From NCBI GenBank assembly GCA_026416755.1, contig JAOAEP010000007.1:1-15000 (forward strand): a stretch of DNA of 15,000 nt, in the 5' to 3' direction. Below are positions 1-7,660 of the stretch, one piece after another. The position numbers and the translations under genes were made by a program. The notes under the pieces were generated by a model that saw nothing but the letters and a program-made list of their open reading frames with translations, had not been told where the DNA came from and searched no databases. Position 1 is the stretch's first letter. Every line of letters begins with the position of its first letter. This stretch comes from a bacterium (lineage in GTDB: Bacteria; Ratteibacteria; UBA8468; B48-G9; JAFGKM01).

Positions 1-488
1 TTTATTTCTTTTATAACTCTATCAAAAACCTCAAATTTTAAAGTATGTTTTTCATAAATTTCTCCTGCATAACAACCTTTGCATCTTAAATTACATATAT
101 TTGTTGGAGAAATTGTAACAAAACAAGGAGGTCTAAATCCATATTTTTCTTCAAAAGTTCTTCTTGTATATATACCCTGAATAAAAACTTTCCCAAGAAA
201 AATATTTGAAAGTGCTTTAACACAATTAGGTGAAATACTATCTGTATCAAATAATCTTTCAATTGAATGTAAAAGTGCCCTTCCCATATAGTATCTTTCT
301 TCAAGAACTTTTTTAGGTCTTTCATTTGTTTTAAGAGACATTTTATATGTTGCTCTATCAATTGCATTTATTAAGGCTCTTCTTGTTATAGAGTTTCTCA
401 AAGAAGCGGATAATAATCCTGTTATAACTTTTTGTGACGCACCTTTTTCCATTATTTTCAATATTCTATCTTCTAAAGTAGTTGCCAT
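1..488 (-). CDS. Radical SAM protein, N-terminal part (runs off left edge)
   Basis: This gene reads leftward from an ATG at 488 and is still open at the window edge, giving the first 162 residues. Residues 132-139 form CNLRCKGC, the CxxxCxxC motif (Cys132, Cys136, Cys139) that binds the [4Fe-4S] cluster of radical SAM enzymes. It is preceded by TISPTNI and followed by YAGE, a common context in this superfamily. The 130 residues before the motif are mostly helical and basic and match no family I can name. The start is well supported: AAGGAGG lies 5 nt upstream (494-500 on the plus strand). A TATAAT sits at 517-522 on the minus strand as a possible -10 element. The reaction cannot be inferred because the C-terminal domain, where any auxiliary cluster would be, is outside the window. 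The gene is divergent from the SIS cluster. Confidence 0.88.
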   Translation of the reverse strand, partial: MATTLEDRILKIMEKGASQKVITGLLSASLRNSITRRALINAIDRATYKMSLKTNERPKKVLEERYYMGRALLHSIERLFDTDSISPNCVKALSNIFLGKVFIQGIYTRRTFEEKYGFRPPCFVTISPTNICNLRCKGCYAGEIYEKHTLKFEVFDRVIKEI

Positions 489-575
489 TTAAACCTCCTT
501 TTTGGAGTTAAACTAAATTATAACATATATACCCTTAATTTGAAAGATTTATAATTAGTGCTAAAATTTTTCCAA
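489..575. promoter_or_regulatory. Divergent intergenic promoter region
   Basis: This short A+T-rich gap separates the leftward radical SAM gene from the rightward SIS gene. It holds a TATAAT on the minus strand (517-522) and another on the plus strand (550-555). Neither has a convincing TTGACA-like -35 box at 17 nt, so both are candidate -10 elements only. The plus-strand -10 would place transcription start near 562. That favours the ATG at 576 over the GTG at 558 as the start of the SIS gene. Confidence 0.4.
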
Positions 576-1088
576 ATGAAGAAAATAATTAGAGAAATTT
601 TAAATTGTATTTCAAAAATTAAAAAAGAGGATTATTTGCTTGTTGAAAATTTGATTAAAAAACATAAGAGAATATTTATTTATGGAACCGGAAGGAGTGG
701 TCTTATTGGTAGGTGTTTTTGTATGCGTCTTTTTCATTTAGGTTTTAATTCATATTTTGTCGGAGATATCACAACTCCAAGATTTACAAAAAAAGATATT
801 TTAATTTTAATTTCTTCCTCAGGAGAAAAATCTACCTGTTTAGAATATGCAAGAATATGTAAAAAAGAAAAAGGGAAAATACTTCTAATTACTTCAAATA
901 AAAATAGTGAACTTGCAAAAATGGCTGATTTTTTAATAGATATACCTATTAAAAATTCAATCCAATTTGGAAGTTCTCTTTTTGAACAAGTATGTTTTCT
1001 TTTCTTTGATTTTTTTATACAATTTTATATTGAGAAAAATAAAGTAAAGAAAGAATTGATGAAAAAAAGACATACAAACTTAGAGTAA
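576..1088 (+). CDS. SIS-domain protein, 6-phospho-3-hexuloisomerase-like
   Basis: This 170-residue protein is a single sugar isomerase (SIS) domain. Residues 36-46 (YGTGRSGLIGR), the MRLFHLGF block near 50-57, DITTP near 64-68, ISSSGE near 79-84 and the FEQ near 136-138 are laid out as in 6-phospho-3-hexuloisomerase (HxlB/PHI). That enzyme interconverts 3-hexulose-6-phosphate and fructose-6-phosphate in the ribulose monophosphate pathway, and its usual length matches. No hexulose-phosphate synthase (HxlA) gene is present, so a related phosphosugar isomerase is possible. The start is uncertain: a GTG at 558 would add six residues, but neither start has a clear SD, and homology and the TATAAT at 550-555 favour 576. 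Its stop overlaps the next start (TAATG), indicating translational coupling to the deacetylase-like gene. Confidence 0.8.
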   Translation: MKKIIREILNCISKIKKEDYLLVENLIKKHKRIFIYGTGRSGLIGRCFCMRLFHLGFNSYFVGDITTPRFTKKDILILISSSGEKSTCLEYARICKKEKGKILLITSNKNSELAKMADFLIDIPIKNSIQFGSSLFEQVCFLFFDFFIQFYIEKNKVKKELMKKRHTNLE

Positions 1089-2782
1089 TGGAAACAAAAA
1101 TAATAATTGATTCTTTAAAAAGAGTACAGTATTCAAGATGTGAAAAAGGAATTTTTTCTGCAATTGAACATTTTGGTTTTTATTATAAAATAATTGACCT
1201 TGCTTTTGAAAGATTTTTTGAAAAGGAAATTGAAAATACAAATCTTTTAGTTATCGGCCAGGAAGGACTTGGTTTTTCTTTAGGACAGTTGGAAACAGAT
1301 ATTATTTTAAAAAATTTATATTTAGGCATAGGTGTTGTTATTTTTGATGGATTTATAGGTTCTTATCCTGGAAATTTCTTAAAAACGCTAAGGATTGAAA
1401 ATTTGTCTCCTAAAAAGACATCCAAAATAAAACTTGAAAAACTCTCATGGATATGTGCTGGAACAATACTGGATGAAGTTGAATTGAAAAATGAGGTTAT
1501 GTTTTATTCCATTGAGTTTGATAGAAAAATTTGGAAACCATTTTTATATACAGAAAATGGAGAAATATGTGGAATATATGGAAGATTTGGGAAAGGTAAA
1601 ATTGTCATTTTTTTGACATCAGCAGGTATATGGCAAGATGAAGTTTTAGGACATACAGAAGGACTGGATGATGTTTTTTTCAGAGCACTCATCTGGGCAA
1701 GTAAAAAACCAATTATAACTAAAACAATGCCTCCATTTGTAACCGCAAGGGTTGATGATGTATCTGGAACGGGAAGTAAAGTGGCTAAGTTTAAAGAAAC
1801 TGTTGAGAATTTTAAATATGTAGACATTTTAAATAGTTATGGCATAGTTCCTAATCTTGGCCTTTTTATTGATGATATTCAGGATACAGATATAAAAACA
1901 ATAAGAGAAAAATACTTTGAAAGAAAAGCAGATTTTTCACCTCACGCCTTTTCTGACCCTTATAATAAAAACGAGTTCCCTATATACATGAAACATAATG
2001 GCGAAGAATTTTCAGATAATGAAATAAAGGAAAATTTTCAAAAAGTTGATAAGAAATTTCAAATATTTGGGATTAAGCCATCAATTACTGTTAATGCACA
2101 TTTTGGAGAACTTGGTTTAAAAGCACTTCCTTATTTAAAAGAAAGAAATCAAACATTTTTAATGAATATAATAAAACCAGGGAAAACATATTCTGATCCA
2201 AAAGCACATATTTGGGATTTGAAACCCTATGGTAAAATAAATTTTTCATTAAGCGAAATACCAGAAGATAATGAATTTTTTAATGTTTTATCACTTCCTT
2301 TTAGAATAGAGGAAAAATTGACAGATGAGAAAAAGGTTGATTTTGATTTTCTTTATAAATGTACAAACTTTTCTGGTGAAAATAACGATGTAGATATTAA
2401 AAAAGCAGTCAGAAGAGGAATATTTCAAATTGAAAGAGGCCTTGAGAATAAATTCTTTGGTCTTTTAATGACACATGAACAGAGAATTTCTTTTTTAAAA
2501 TTGGAAGAATGGGAAGAAATAGTAAGAGGGATAGTTAACTCAATAGGAAGGAAAAATAAAATTTTCAAAAGTTATGATTATATAAGTTTGTATGGAAAAA
2601 ATCTAAAAAATATTTCAATAGAAAAGATTGAATTTGAAAAAACATTACAAATTGAATTAAAAGGTAAAAGTAAAATCCCTCTATATCTTTATATTTTTTA
2701 TGATAAAAATGAAGAAGTAGTTGAACATTTCCTTGAAGTCCCACCTTTTGAAAATTATGCTACATTAAATTTTAAAATTTAA
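1088..2782 (+). CDS. Large protein with polysaccharide-deacetylase-like middle region
   Basis: I do not recognise a named family for this 564-residue protein. Residues 50-205 look like an alpha/beta domain of the glutamine-amidotransferase/ThuA kind seen at the front of some glycoside-processing proteins; GRFGKGKIVIFLTSAGIW near 165-182 followed by a variable loop and ALIWASKK is typical. From residue 216, FVTARVDDVSG (Asp223-Asp224) resembles the Asp-Asp motif opening NodB-type polysaccharide deacetylases, and His286, His303 and His338 (TVNAHFGELG) are candidate metal or catalytic ligands. The C-terminal part, from about 505, looks like a beta-rich accessory region. No signal peptide is evident, so it is probably cytoplasmic. 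It overlaps the SIS stop by one base and is followed after 12 nt by the PHP gene. A role in deacylating or trimming a sugar derivative is inferred from context only. Confidence 0.6.
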   Translation: METKIIIDSLKRVQYSRCEKGIFSAIEHFGFYYKIIDLAFERFFEKEIENTNLLVIGQEGLGFSLGQLETDIILKNLYLGIGVVIFDGFIGSYPGNFLKTLRIENLSPKKTSKIKLEKLSWICAGTILDEVELKNEVMFYSIEFDRKIWKPFLYTENGEICGIYGRFGKGKIVIFLTSAGIWQDEVLGHTEGLDDVFFRALIWASKKPIITKTMPPFVTARVDDVSGTGSKVAKFKETVENFKYVDILNSYGIVPNLGLFIDDIQDTDIKTIREKYFERKADFSPHAFSDPYNKNEFPIYMKHNGEEFSDNEIKENFQKVDKKFQIFGIKPSITVNAHFGELGLKALPYLKERNQTFLMNIIKPGKTYSDPKAHIWDLKPYGKINFSLSEIPEDNEFFNVLSLPFRIEEKLTDEKKVDFDFLYKCTNFSGENNDVDIKKAVRRGIFQIERGLENKFFGLLMTHEQRISFLKLEEWEEIVRGIVNSIGRKNKIFKSYDYISLYGKNLKNISIEKIEFEKTLQIELKGKSKIPLYLYIFYDKNEEVVEHFLEVPPFENYATLNFKI

Positions 2783-2794
2783 AAAAGGAGAAAA

Positions 2795-3647
2795 ATGGAA
2801 TTTAATAATCCTTTTTCAATAAAAGGAAAATGGTTTAAAGGAAATATTCATATTTATACAACAAACTCTGATGGTAAGTTGAGCCCTGGAGAAGTAGTGC
2901 ATGTTTATAGAGAAAATCTTTATAATTTTCTTTTTATCACAGACCATAATAAAATAACTAATTTTGAGAGTCCATACAATGATTTTTTAACAATTAAAGG
3001 CGTGGAATTCAATAAAGAAAGTTTTCATATCCTTGGACTTTCTATCAATGAATTTTTTTCTACTGAAAATTTATCTGCCCAGGAAATAATAAACAAAATA
3101 AATGAACTTGGAGGTTTTTCTGTTATTTGTCATCCTTACTGGAGTGGAATAACAAGTGAAAAAATTCTTTCATTAACAGGATTTATTGGAGTTGAGATAT
3201 ATAATAATAGTTGTGAAATTGAAAAAGGAAAAGGTTACTCAACCGTCCATTATGATGAAGTTTTACAGAATGAAAAAAAAAGTATTAGGATTTGTAGTGG
3301 ATGATTCTCATAGTATCATAGATATAAATGGGGGTTTTATAATGGTTAAAGCAAAATCTTTAACAACAAAAGAGATATGTTATTCTATTAAAAATGGTTT
3401 ATTTTATTCATCAACTGGAGTTATAATAAAAGACCTAAAAATTGAAGGGGACACAATTAAAATATTCTTTACACCTTCTATTATAGTAGATTTTATTGGA
3501 TTTGGGCCAAAAGGTACAAGGGTTTATAATAATGGTAATGAATTTGATTTCGCAGAATATAAAATAAAAGGAACTGAAAAATATATAAGAATAGAAATAA
3601 CAAATAAAAAAAATAAAAAATGCTGGACAAATCCAATATATTTATAA
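2795..3647 (+). pseudogene. PHP-domain phosphoesterase-like protein, split by a frameshift
   Basis: Two overlapping frames together make one PHP-domain protein of about 283 residues. The first (2795-3304) has His19, SDG near 25-27, TDHN at 49-52, Glu71, His78 and HPYW at 113-116. The second carries the missing last motif, VDDSH, directly after the junction, then a C-terminal beta domain to 3647. The frames meet at nine consecutive A (3273-3281). With eight A, the reading would be Lys-Lys-Val-Leu-Gly-Phe into VDDSH, the expected PHP sequence. As written, translation ends at TGA 3302-3304 after nine out-of-frame residues. Possible explanations are a sequencing or assembly error, a true disabling mutation, or slippage on the A run during transcription. 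Another oddity is that the first metal motif reads His-Ile-Tyr, where the family normally has His-x-His. A strong SD (AAGGAG) precedes the start. Confidence 0.75.
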
Positions 3648-3661
3648 AAAAGGAGAGCAAA

Positions 3662-4639
3662 ATGATAAAAATAGGATTTGTTGGCTGTGGAGGCATTTCT
3701 TACAAACATCTTAATGATTTTAAAAAATTTGGAAATGTTAAAGTTGTTTCTGCAATTGAGCCCAACGAGGGTAATTTTAAGAAATTTGAAGAAACATATG
3801 GAGAGAAATTGAATTTATATAAGGATGAGGAAGAAATGATTGAAAAAGAAAAATTGGATGGAATAGTAATATGTACTCCACACACTCTTCATTTTAATCA
3901 AATAAAAATCGCTCTTGAAAAAGGAATTGACGTTCTTGTTGAAAAACCAGCAGTTGTGAGTTATCATGAAGCAGTTGAAATTAGAAAGATTATGGAAAAG
4001 ACAGGGAAAAAAGTTGTTGTTGCATATCAAAGACATTATAATCCCATATTTAATGGCGCAAAAAAAGTTATTAAAGAACAATTCAAAAACATTGTTTTTC
4101 TTTCTGGTTTCCTTGCACAGTATTATTATGAACCACTTACGGCAAAAAGGCTTTGGAGAATAGACCCTAAATTTTCTGGAAAGGGCCAATTAATTGATTC
4201 TGGGAGTCATTTTGTTGCTTTAATATTCTTTCTAACAGGACTTACCCCTGAAAAAATTGCTTCTTTTATTGATTTTAGAGGCGAAGAGGTTGATATGAAT
4301 TCTTCTTTTATTGTTAAGTTTAAAGAAGGGGCTATAGGTAATTTTGGAATTCTTGCATTTGACCCGTCTTTTAGAGAATCCCTTTTTATATGGGATGAAG
4401 GAAATAATGTGATAAAAGTTTCTGCAACGGAAAAATCATATGTTCAGTTTAAAGGAGAAAAGGAAACGAAAGATATTGAACCATTTGAAATTGAAGTCAA
4501 AAGTCCAGTAGAAGACTTTTTAAAATGTATTATAGGTGAAAAACAACCCCAAACCGACTGGAATATTATTGAAAATGTCTCTTTATTATGCGATATGGTT
4601 TACACTTCCCACTTTGAAAGTAAAATTTTAAAATTTTAA
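3662..4639 (+). CDS. Gfo/Idh/MocA-family NAD(P)-dependent oxidoreductase
   Basis: This is a 325-residue dehydrogenase of the glucose-fructose oxidoreductase / inositol dehydrogenase family, usual length 320-380. Residues 1-17 carry the Rossmann nucleotide-binding start IKIGFVGCGGIS. Residues 93-96 form VEKP, with the conserved Lys95 of the family, and RHYNP follows near 124-128. The C-terminal domain has LIDSGSHFVAL near 177-187, with the Asp179 and His183 pair typical of the catalytic region. The substrate is probably a sugar, inositol or sugar acid and cannot be named. The start at 3662 is chosen because AGGAG lies at 3651-3655 and the Rossmann strand begins at once. An in-frame ATG at 3620 lies inside the preceding gene and would add a non-homologous tail. 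It is the last gene of the sugar cluster. Confidence 0.88.
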   Translation: MIKIGFVGCGGISYKHLNDFKKFGNVKVVSAIEPNEGNFKKFEETYGEKLNLYKDEEEMIEKEKLDGIVICTPHTLHFNQIKIALEKGIDVLVEKPAVVSYHEAVEIRKIMEKTGKKVVVAYQRHYNPIFNGAKKVIKEQFKNIVFLSGFLAQYYYEPLTAKRLWRIDPKFSGKGQLIDSGSHFVALIFFLTGLTPEKIASFIDFRGEEVDMNSSFIVKFKEGAIGNFGILAFDPSFRESLFIWDEGNNVIKVSATEKSYVQFKGEKETKDIEPFEIEVKSPVEDFLKCIIGEKQPQTDWNIIENVSLLCDMVYTSHFESKILKF

Positions 4640-4645
4640 AATTTT
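4622..4645. repeat. Three tandem AAAATTTT units at the end of the oxidoreductase gene
   Basis: The octamer AAAATTTT is repeated three times without interruption, spanning the last codons (Lys-Ile-Leu-Lys-Phe) and the stop of the Gfo/Idh gene. Phased A-tracts of this kind can bend DNA, but the 8-bp period is not matched to the helical repeat. There is no G+C stem, so it does not look like an intrinsic terminator. Confidence 0.6.
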
Positions 4646-4646
4646 A

Positions 4647-4670
4647 TGGTAAAATAAACCTTTTAAAAGG
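4647..4670 (+). promoter_or_regulatory. Possible extended -10 promoter and SD for etfB
   Basis: TGGTAAAAT at 4647-4655 fits an extended -10 element (TG-n-TAAAAT). It is followed by an AAAGG ribosome-binding site at 4666-4670, 8 nt before the etfB ATG. No clear -35 box is visible, as is usual for extended -10 promoters. Together with the change of function, it suggests that the etf/ATPase operon starts transcription here. Confidence 0.4.
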
Positions 4671-4678
4671 ATTCAAAA

Positions 4679-5464
4679 ATGAAGATAATCGTTTGTATCA
4701 AACAAGTGCCTGAAGGAGTTGATGTAAAAGTAGACCCGATAACTAAAAGAATTATAAGAGAAGGAGTAAAAAGTATTATAAATCCTTATGACCTATATGC
4801 AATTGAAGAAGGAATTAGATTAAAAGAAAGGTTTGGGGGACAGACATGGGTTATTTCAATGGGTCCCTTACAGGCAGAAAGTGCTATAAGAGAAGCAATA
4901 GGGATGGGAATAGATAACGGTATTCTTTTAAGTGATAAAAAATTTGCTGGTAGTGATACCCTAGCAACCTCTTATACTCTTTCATTAGGGATTAAAAAAA
5001 TAGGAGATTTTGATATTATAATATGTGGAAGGGAAACTCTTGATGGGAGTACAGGACAGGTAGGACCTGGGATAGCAGAACATCTTGGAGTACCTTATAT
5101 AACCTATGTAAGTAAAATTGTTGATATAAGGGAAAATGAAATTGAATGTATTCGCCTTATGGAAGATCATTATGAAATTATAAAAACAAAACTGCCTGTT
5201 TTAATGACTGTTATTAAAGAAATAAATGAACCGAGAATTCCTTCTCTCAAAAATATGTTAAGAGCAAAAAAAATAGAAATACCTATTTGGAATGCTGAAC
5301 AACTTGAAGGAAATGATCAATTTTTTGGACAGGATGGTTCTCCTACTAAGGTTATTGATGTTTGGACACAAACAATAAAGAAAGACGGAAGGAAAATAGA
5401 AGGAGATCCGGAAGTATTAGCAGAAGAAATATTAAAGGAACTTAAAAAATTAGGAGTTTTATAA
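4679..5464 (+). CDS. etfB: Electron transfer flavoprotein, beta subunit
   Basis: This 261-residue protein is a complete EtfB of usual length. It opens with MKIIVCIKQVPE and has NPYDLYAIEEG near 35-45, the nucleotide-binding loop CGRETLDGSTGQVGP near 116-130, and the beta-subunit signature PRIPSLKNMLRAKK near 191-204. EtfB pairs with EtfA to make a soluble cytoplasmic FAD protein that carries electrons between dehydrogenases and other carriers. In electron-bifurcating ETFs the beta subunit binds a second FAD rather than AMP, and which is the case here cannot be settled by eye. The gene abuts etfA: its TAA is followed directly by the etfA ATG. No acyl-CoA dehydrogenase or lactate dehydrogenase partner is encoded in the window. 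Confidence 0.93.
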   Translation: MKIIVCIKQVPEGVDVKVDPITKRIIREGVKSIINPYDLYAIEEGIRLKERFGGQTWVISMGPLQAESAIREAIGMGIDNGILLSDKKFAGSDTLATSYTLSLGIKKIGDFDIIICGRETLDGSTGQVGPGIAEHLGVPYITYVSKIVDIRENEIECIRLMEDHYEIIKTKLPVLMTVIKEINEPRIPSLKNMLRAKKIEIPIWNAEQLEGNDQFFGQDGSPTKVIDVWTQTIKKDGRKIEGDPEVLAEEILKELKKLGVL

Positions 5465-6652
5465 ATGAAAATAAAAATTTATTATGAAAGATGTAATCTT
5501 TGTAAAGAATGTATAAACAAATGTCCATTCGGAGCTATTGAAATTAAAGAAAATAGAATAGTGATAAATGATAATTGTACTCTTTGTGGTTTATGTATAA
5601 AAATATGTCCCCAGAAAGCAATAGAGAAAGAAAAAGAAGAAATAAAAGAAATAGATTTGAGTGAGTATAAAGGAATATGGTTCTTTGTAGAAACGAAAAA
5701 TGGAGAGATTGCTTCTGTTTCCTATGAAATGTTAACTGCTTCTAAAAAATTAAAGAAAAAACTGAATGAAGAGATTTGTGGAATATGTTTTGGCAAAAAT
5801 TTAAAAGATAAGGTCAATGGTTTAATAAAAAGGGGTGCTAATAAAATTTATTTGATTGAAGATGATATTTTTTGTGAATTTAAAGAAGAAATATATGCAA
5901 AATCTCTTGCCTATTTAATTGAAAAGTATAAACCAAATATTGTTCTTGCTGCTGCTACTATGCTTGGAAGAAGTTTTATCCCATCTGTAGCAGTAAAAGT
6001 GAAAACAGGACTTACTGCTGATTGTACAGATATTGATATTGATGAAAAAGCAGGCCTTTTAATTCAAACAAGACCTACATTTGGTGGTAATTTGATGGCA
6101 AAAATTATATGTGAAAGACATAGGCCTCAGATGGCTACAATTAGACCTAAAATTTTTGACCCTGCAAATGAAGAAGAAAATATTAATGGTGAAATAATTG
6201 AAGAAAAAATAAATTTTAAAATTGATGATAAAATAAATATTTGTGGGAAAGAAAAGATTGAAAACATTGTTGATCTCCAGGAAGCAGAGATAATTGTTTC
6301 AGGCGGAAGAGGATTGAAAGAAGGGAAAAACTTTGAAATTATTCAGGAACTTGCTAATTTACTTGGAGGTGCTGTTGGCGCTTCCCGTGCTGCGGTTGAT
6401 TCTGGCTGGATAGAATATCCACATCAGGTAGGCCAGACAGGTAAAACAGTAAAACCTAAAATTTATATTGCCTGTGGAATATCTGGTGCAATTCAACATC
6501 TTGCGGGTATGCAAACATCTGATTATATAATTGCAATAAATAAAGACCCAGATGCACCAATATTTAAAGTTGCAAATCTTGGAGTTGTTGGAGACCTTTT
6601 TGAAGTATTACCAATTCTTATAAAAAAGATTAAAGAGCAAGGAGGGAAATAA
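5465..6652 (+). CDS. etfA: Electron transfer flavoprotein, alpha subunit with N-terminal two-cluster ferredoxin domain
   Basis: This 395-residue EtfA is about 60 residues longer than a classical one because of an N-terminal bacterial ferredoxin domain. Cys10, Cys13, Cys16, Cys20 and Cys38, Cys41, Cys44, Cys48 form two CxxCxxCxxxC motifs for two [4Fe-4S] clusters. The rest is a normal alpha subunit: an N-terminal nucleotide-fold domain, then the FAD-binding domain from about 278 with SGGRGLKEG, GASRAAVDSGW, VGQTGKTVKP, IACGISGAIQHLAG and INKDPDAPIF. Ferredoxin-fused EtfA proteins are known from electron-bifurcating systems such as the caffeyl-CoA reductase complex of Acetobacterium (CarE), so ferredoxin-linked bifurcation or confurcation is plausible but inferred. 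AGGAG at 5452-5456 lies inside the end of etfB. The stop overlaps the next start by one base (TAATG), tying the gene to the ATPase genes. Confidence 0.93.
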   Translation: MKIKIYYERCNLCKECINKCPFGAIEIKENRIVINDNCTLCGLCIKICPQKAIEKEKEEIKEIDLSEYKGIWFFVETKNGEIASVSYEMLTASKKLKKKLNEEICGICFGKNLKDKVNGLIKRGANKIYLIEDDIFCEFKEEIYAKSLAYLIEKYKPNIVLAAATMLGRSFIPSVAVKVKTGLTADCTDIDIDEKAGLLIQTRPTFGGNLMAKIICERHRPQMATIRPKIFDPANEEENINGEIIEEKINFKIDDKINICGKEKIENIVDLQEAEIIVSGGRGLKEGKNFEIIQELANLLGGAVGASRAAVDSGWIEYPHQVGQTGKTVKPKIYIACGISGAIQHLAGMQTSDYIIAINKDPDAPIFKVANLGVVGDLFEVLPILIKKIKEQGGK

Positions 6653-7125
6653 TGGAAATAGGACTCATATATGCCTTAATTGGGGGAGCACTTGCAATTT
6701 TTCTTTGTGGCGCTGGTTCAAGTATAGGAATCGGATATGCAGGAAGAGAAGCAAATGGTGTTCTTTCAGAAGAACCAGAAAAATTTGGAACTATGCTTTT
6801 ACTCGTTGCATTACCTGGAACTCAAGGAATCTATGGATTTTTAACTGGTTTTCTTGTGATGATGAAGATTGGAATTCTCGGTGGAAAGATTACTGCTATA
6901 TCTCCCTCAATAGGCCTTCAAATCTTAATAAGTTGTCTTCCAATAGCCATATCTGGTTTTATATCAGCAATTCATCAAGGAAAAGTTTGTGCTGCGGGTA
7001 TTGCTGTTGCTTCAAAACATCCAGAAGCAAGCATGAAAGCCCTTGTATATGGAGCACTTGTTGAAACCTATGCTGTTCTTGGGCTGGTTGCTTCAATATT
7101 TTTACTAAATGGGATAAAGGTTTAA
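6652..7125 (+). CDS. ntpK: V/A-type ATPase subunit K (membrane rotor ring, Na+-type binding site)
   Basis: This 157-residue protein is very hydrophobic and forms four transmembrane helices as two homologous hairpins, the size of the duplicated NtpK proteolipid. The conserved ALPGTQGIYGF near 53-63 and ISAIHQGKVCAAG near 104-116 lie in the first and second hairpins, and ALVETY near 135-140 carries the ion-binding carboxylate Glu138. Leu54, Thr57, Gln58, Gln109 and Glu138 correspond to the Na+ ligands of the Enterococcus hirae rotor ring, so Na+ transport is likely. Only the second hairpin has a Glu, giving one ion site per subunit. AAGGAGG at 6639-6645 is an excellent SD. The membrane subunit I, usually encoded just before K, is absent, and etfA is there instead. 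Confidence 0.93.
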   Translation: MEIGLIYALIGGALAIFLCGAGSSIGIGYAGREANGVLSEEPEKFGTMLLLVALPGTQGIYGFLTGFLVMMKIGILGGKITAISPSIGLQILISCLPIAISGFISAIHQGKVCAAGIAVASKHPEASMKALVYGALVETYAVLGLVASIFLLNGIKV

Positions 7126-7126
7126 A

Positions 7127-7660
7127 ATGATAGAAAAACTTATAAATAAACTTATTGAAGAAGCAAAGAAAAAAGGTGAAAAAATTATAGAGGAAGGGAA
7201 AAAAGAATTTGAAAAAAAACTTAAAATAGAAATTGATAAATTAAATAGTGAATTTGAAGAAAAGTTAAAAATTGAAAAAAAGAAAATTGATTTTGAAGTT
7301 GAAAAAGAAATATTGAATTTTAAAATTGAAAATGAAAAAGAAATCTTAGCATTTAAAAATAAAATTGTAGAAAAAGTAATTAATAAAATAGAGAAAAAAT
7401 TTAATGAATTTTTGAACGAAAATATGGAAAAAATTGTTGAAAAATTTGTAAGTTCTATAGATGAAAAAGAGGTTGAAATATATGTTCCTGAAGGGAAAAA
7501 AATAAATACAAAATATGAAGTGAAAACAGACGAAAATATCAAAGATTCATTCATTATAAAAAGCAAAAATTGGGAAATTTATTTTTCTTGGGAATATGTT
7601 AAAAATATTTTCGAAGAATTAATTAAAGAAGAAATAAATAAAACTTTATTTAATGAATAA
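7127..7660 (+). CDS. ntpE: V/A-type ATPase subunit E (peripheral stalk)
   Basis: This 177-residue protein begins with about 110 residues made almost only of Lys, Glu, Ile, Leu and Asn. These form a long amphipathic helix or coiled coil, as expected for the N-terminal half of the stator subunit E, which pairs with subunit G/H. The remainder is a small mixed domain ending in WEYVKNIFEELIKEEINKTL, comparable to the conserved end of subunit E. It connects the catalytic head to the membrane part and resists rotation. The sequence is of such low complexity that identity rests partly on position right after subunit K and on the C-terminal domain. The start is 1 nt after the K stop. Its last 8 nt overlap the uracil-DNA glycosylase gene. 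Confidence 0.82.
   Translation: MIEKLINKLIEEAKKKGEKIIEEGKKEFEKKLKIEIDKLNSEFEEKLKIEKKKIDFEVEKEILNFKIENEKEILAFKNKIVEKVINKIEKKFNEFLNENMEKIVEKFVSSIDEKEVEIYVPEGKKINTKYEVKTDENIKDSFIIKSKNWEIYFSWEYVKNIFEELIKEEINKTLFNE

Noticed and set aside
3620..3661. Upstream ATG for the Gfo/Idh gene
   Set aside because: It lies inside the preceding coding region and lacks an SD. The Rossmann strand begins right after the ATG at 3662, which has AGGAG.
3493..4189. Several minus-strand frames between 3493 and 4189
   Set aside because: They are Phe/Ile/Tyr-rich translations opposite Lys/Glu-rich genes, a typical shadow in A+T-rich DNA, with no SD or motif.
4640..4678. Intrinsic terminator between the sugar cluster and etfB
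   Set aside because: Only A+T inverted repeats are present, with no G+C stem followed by a T run.
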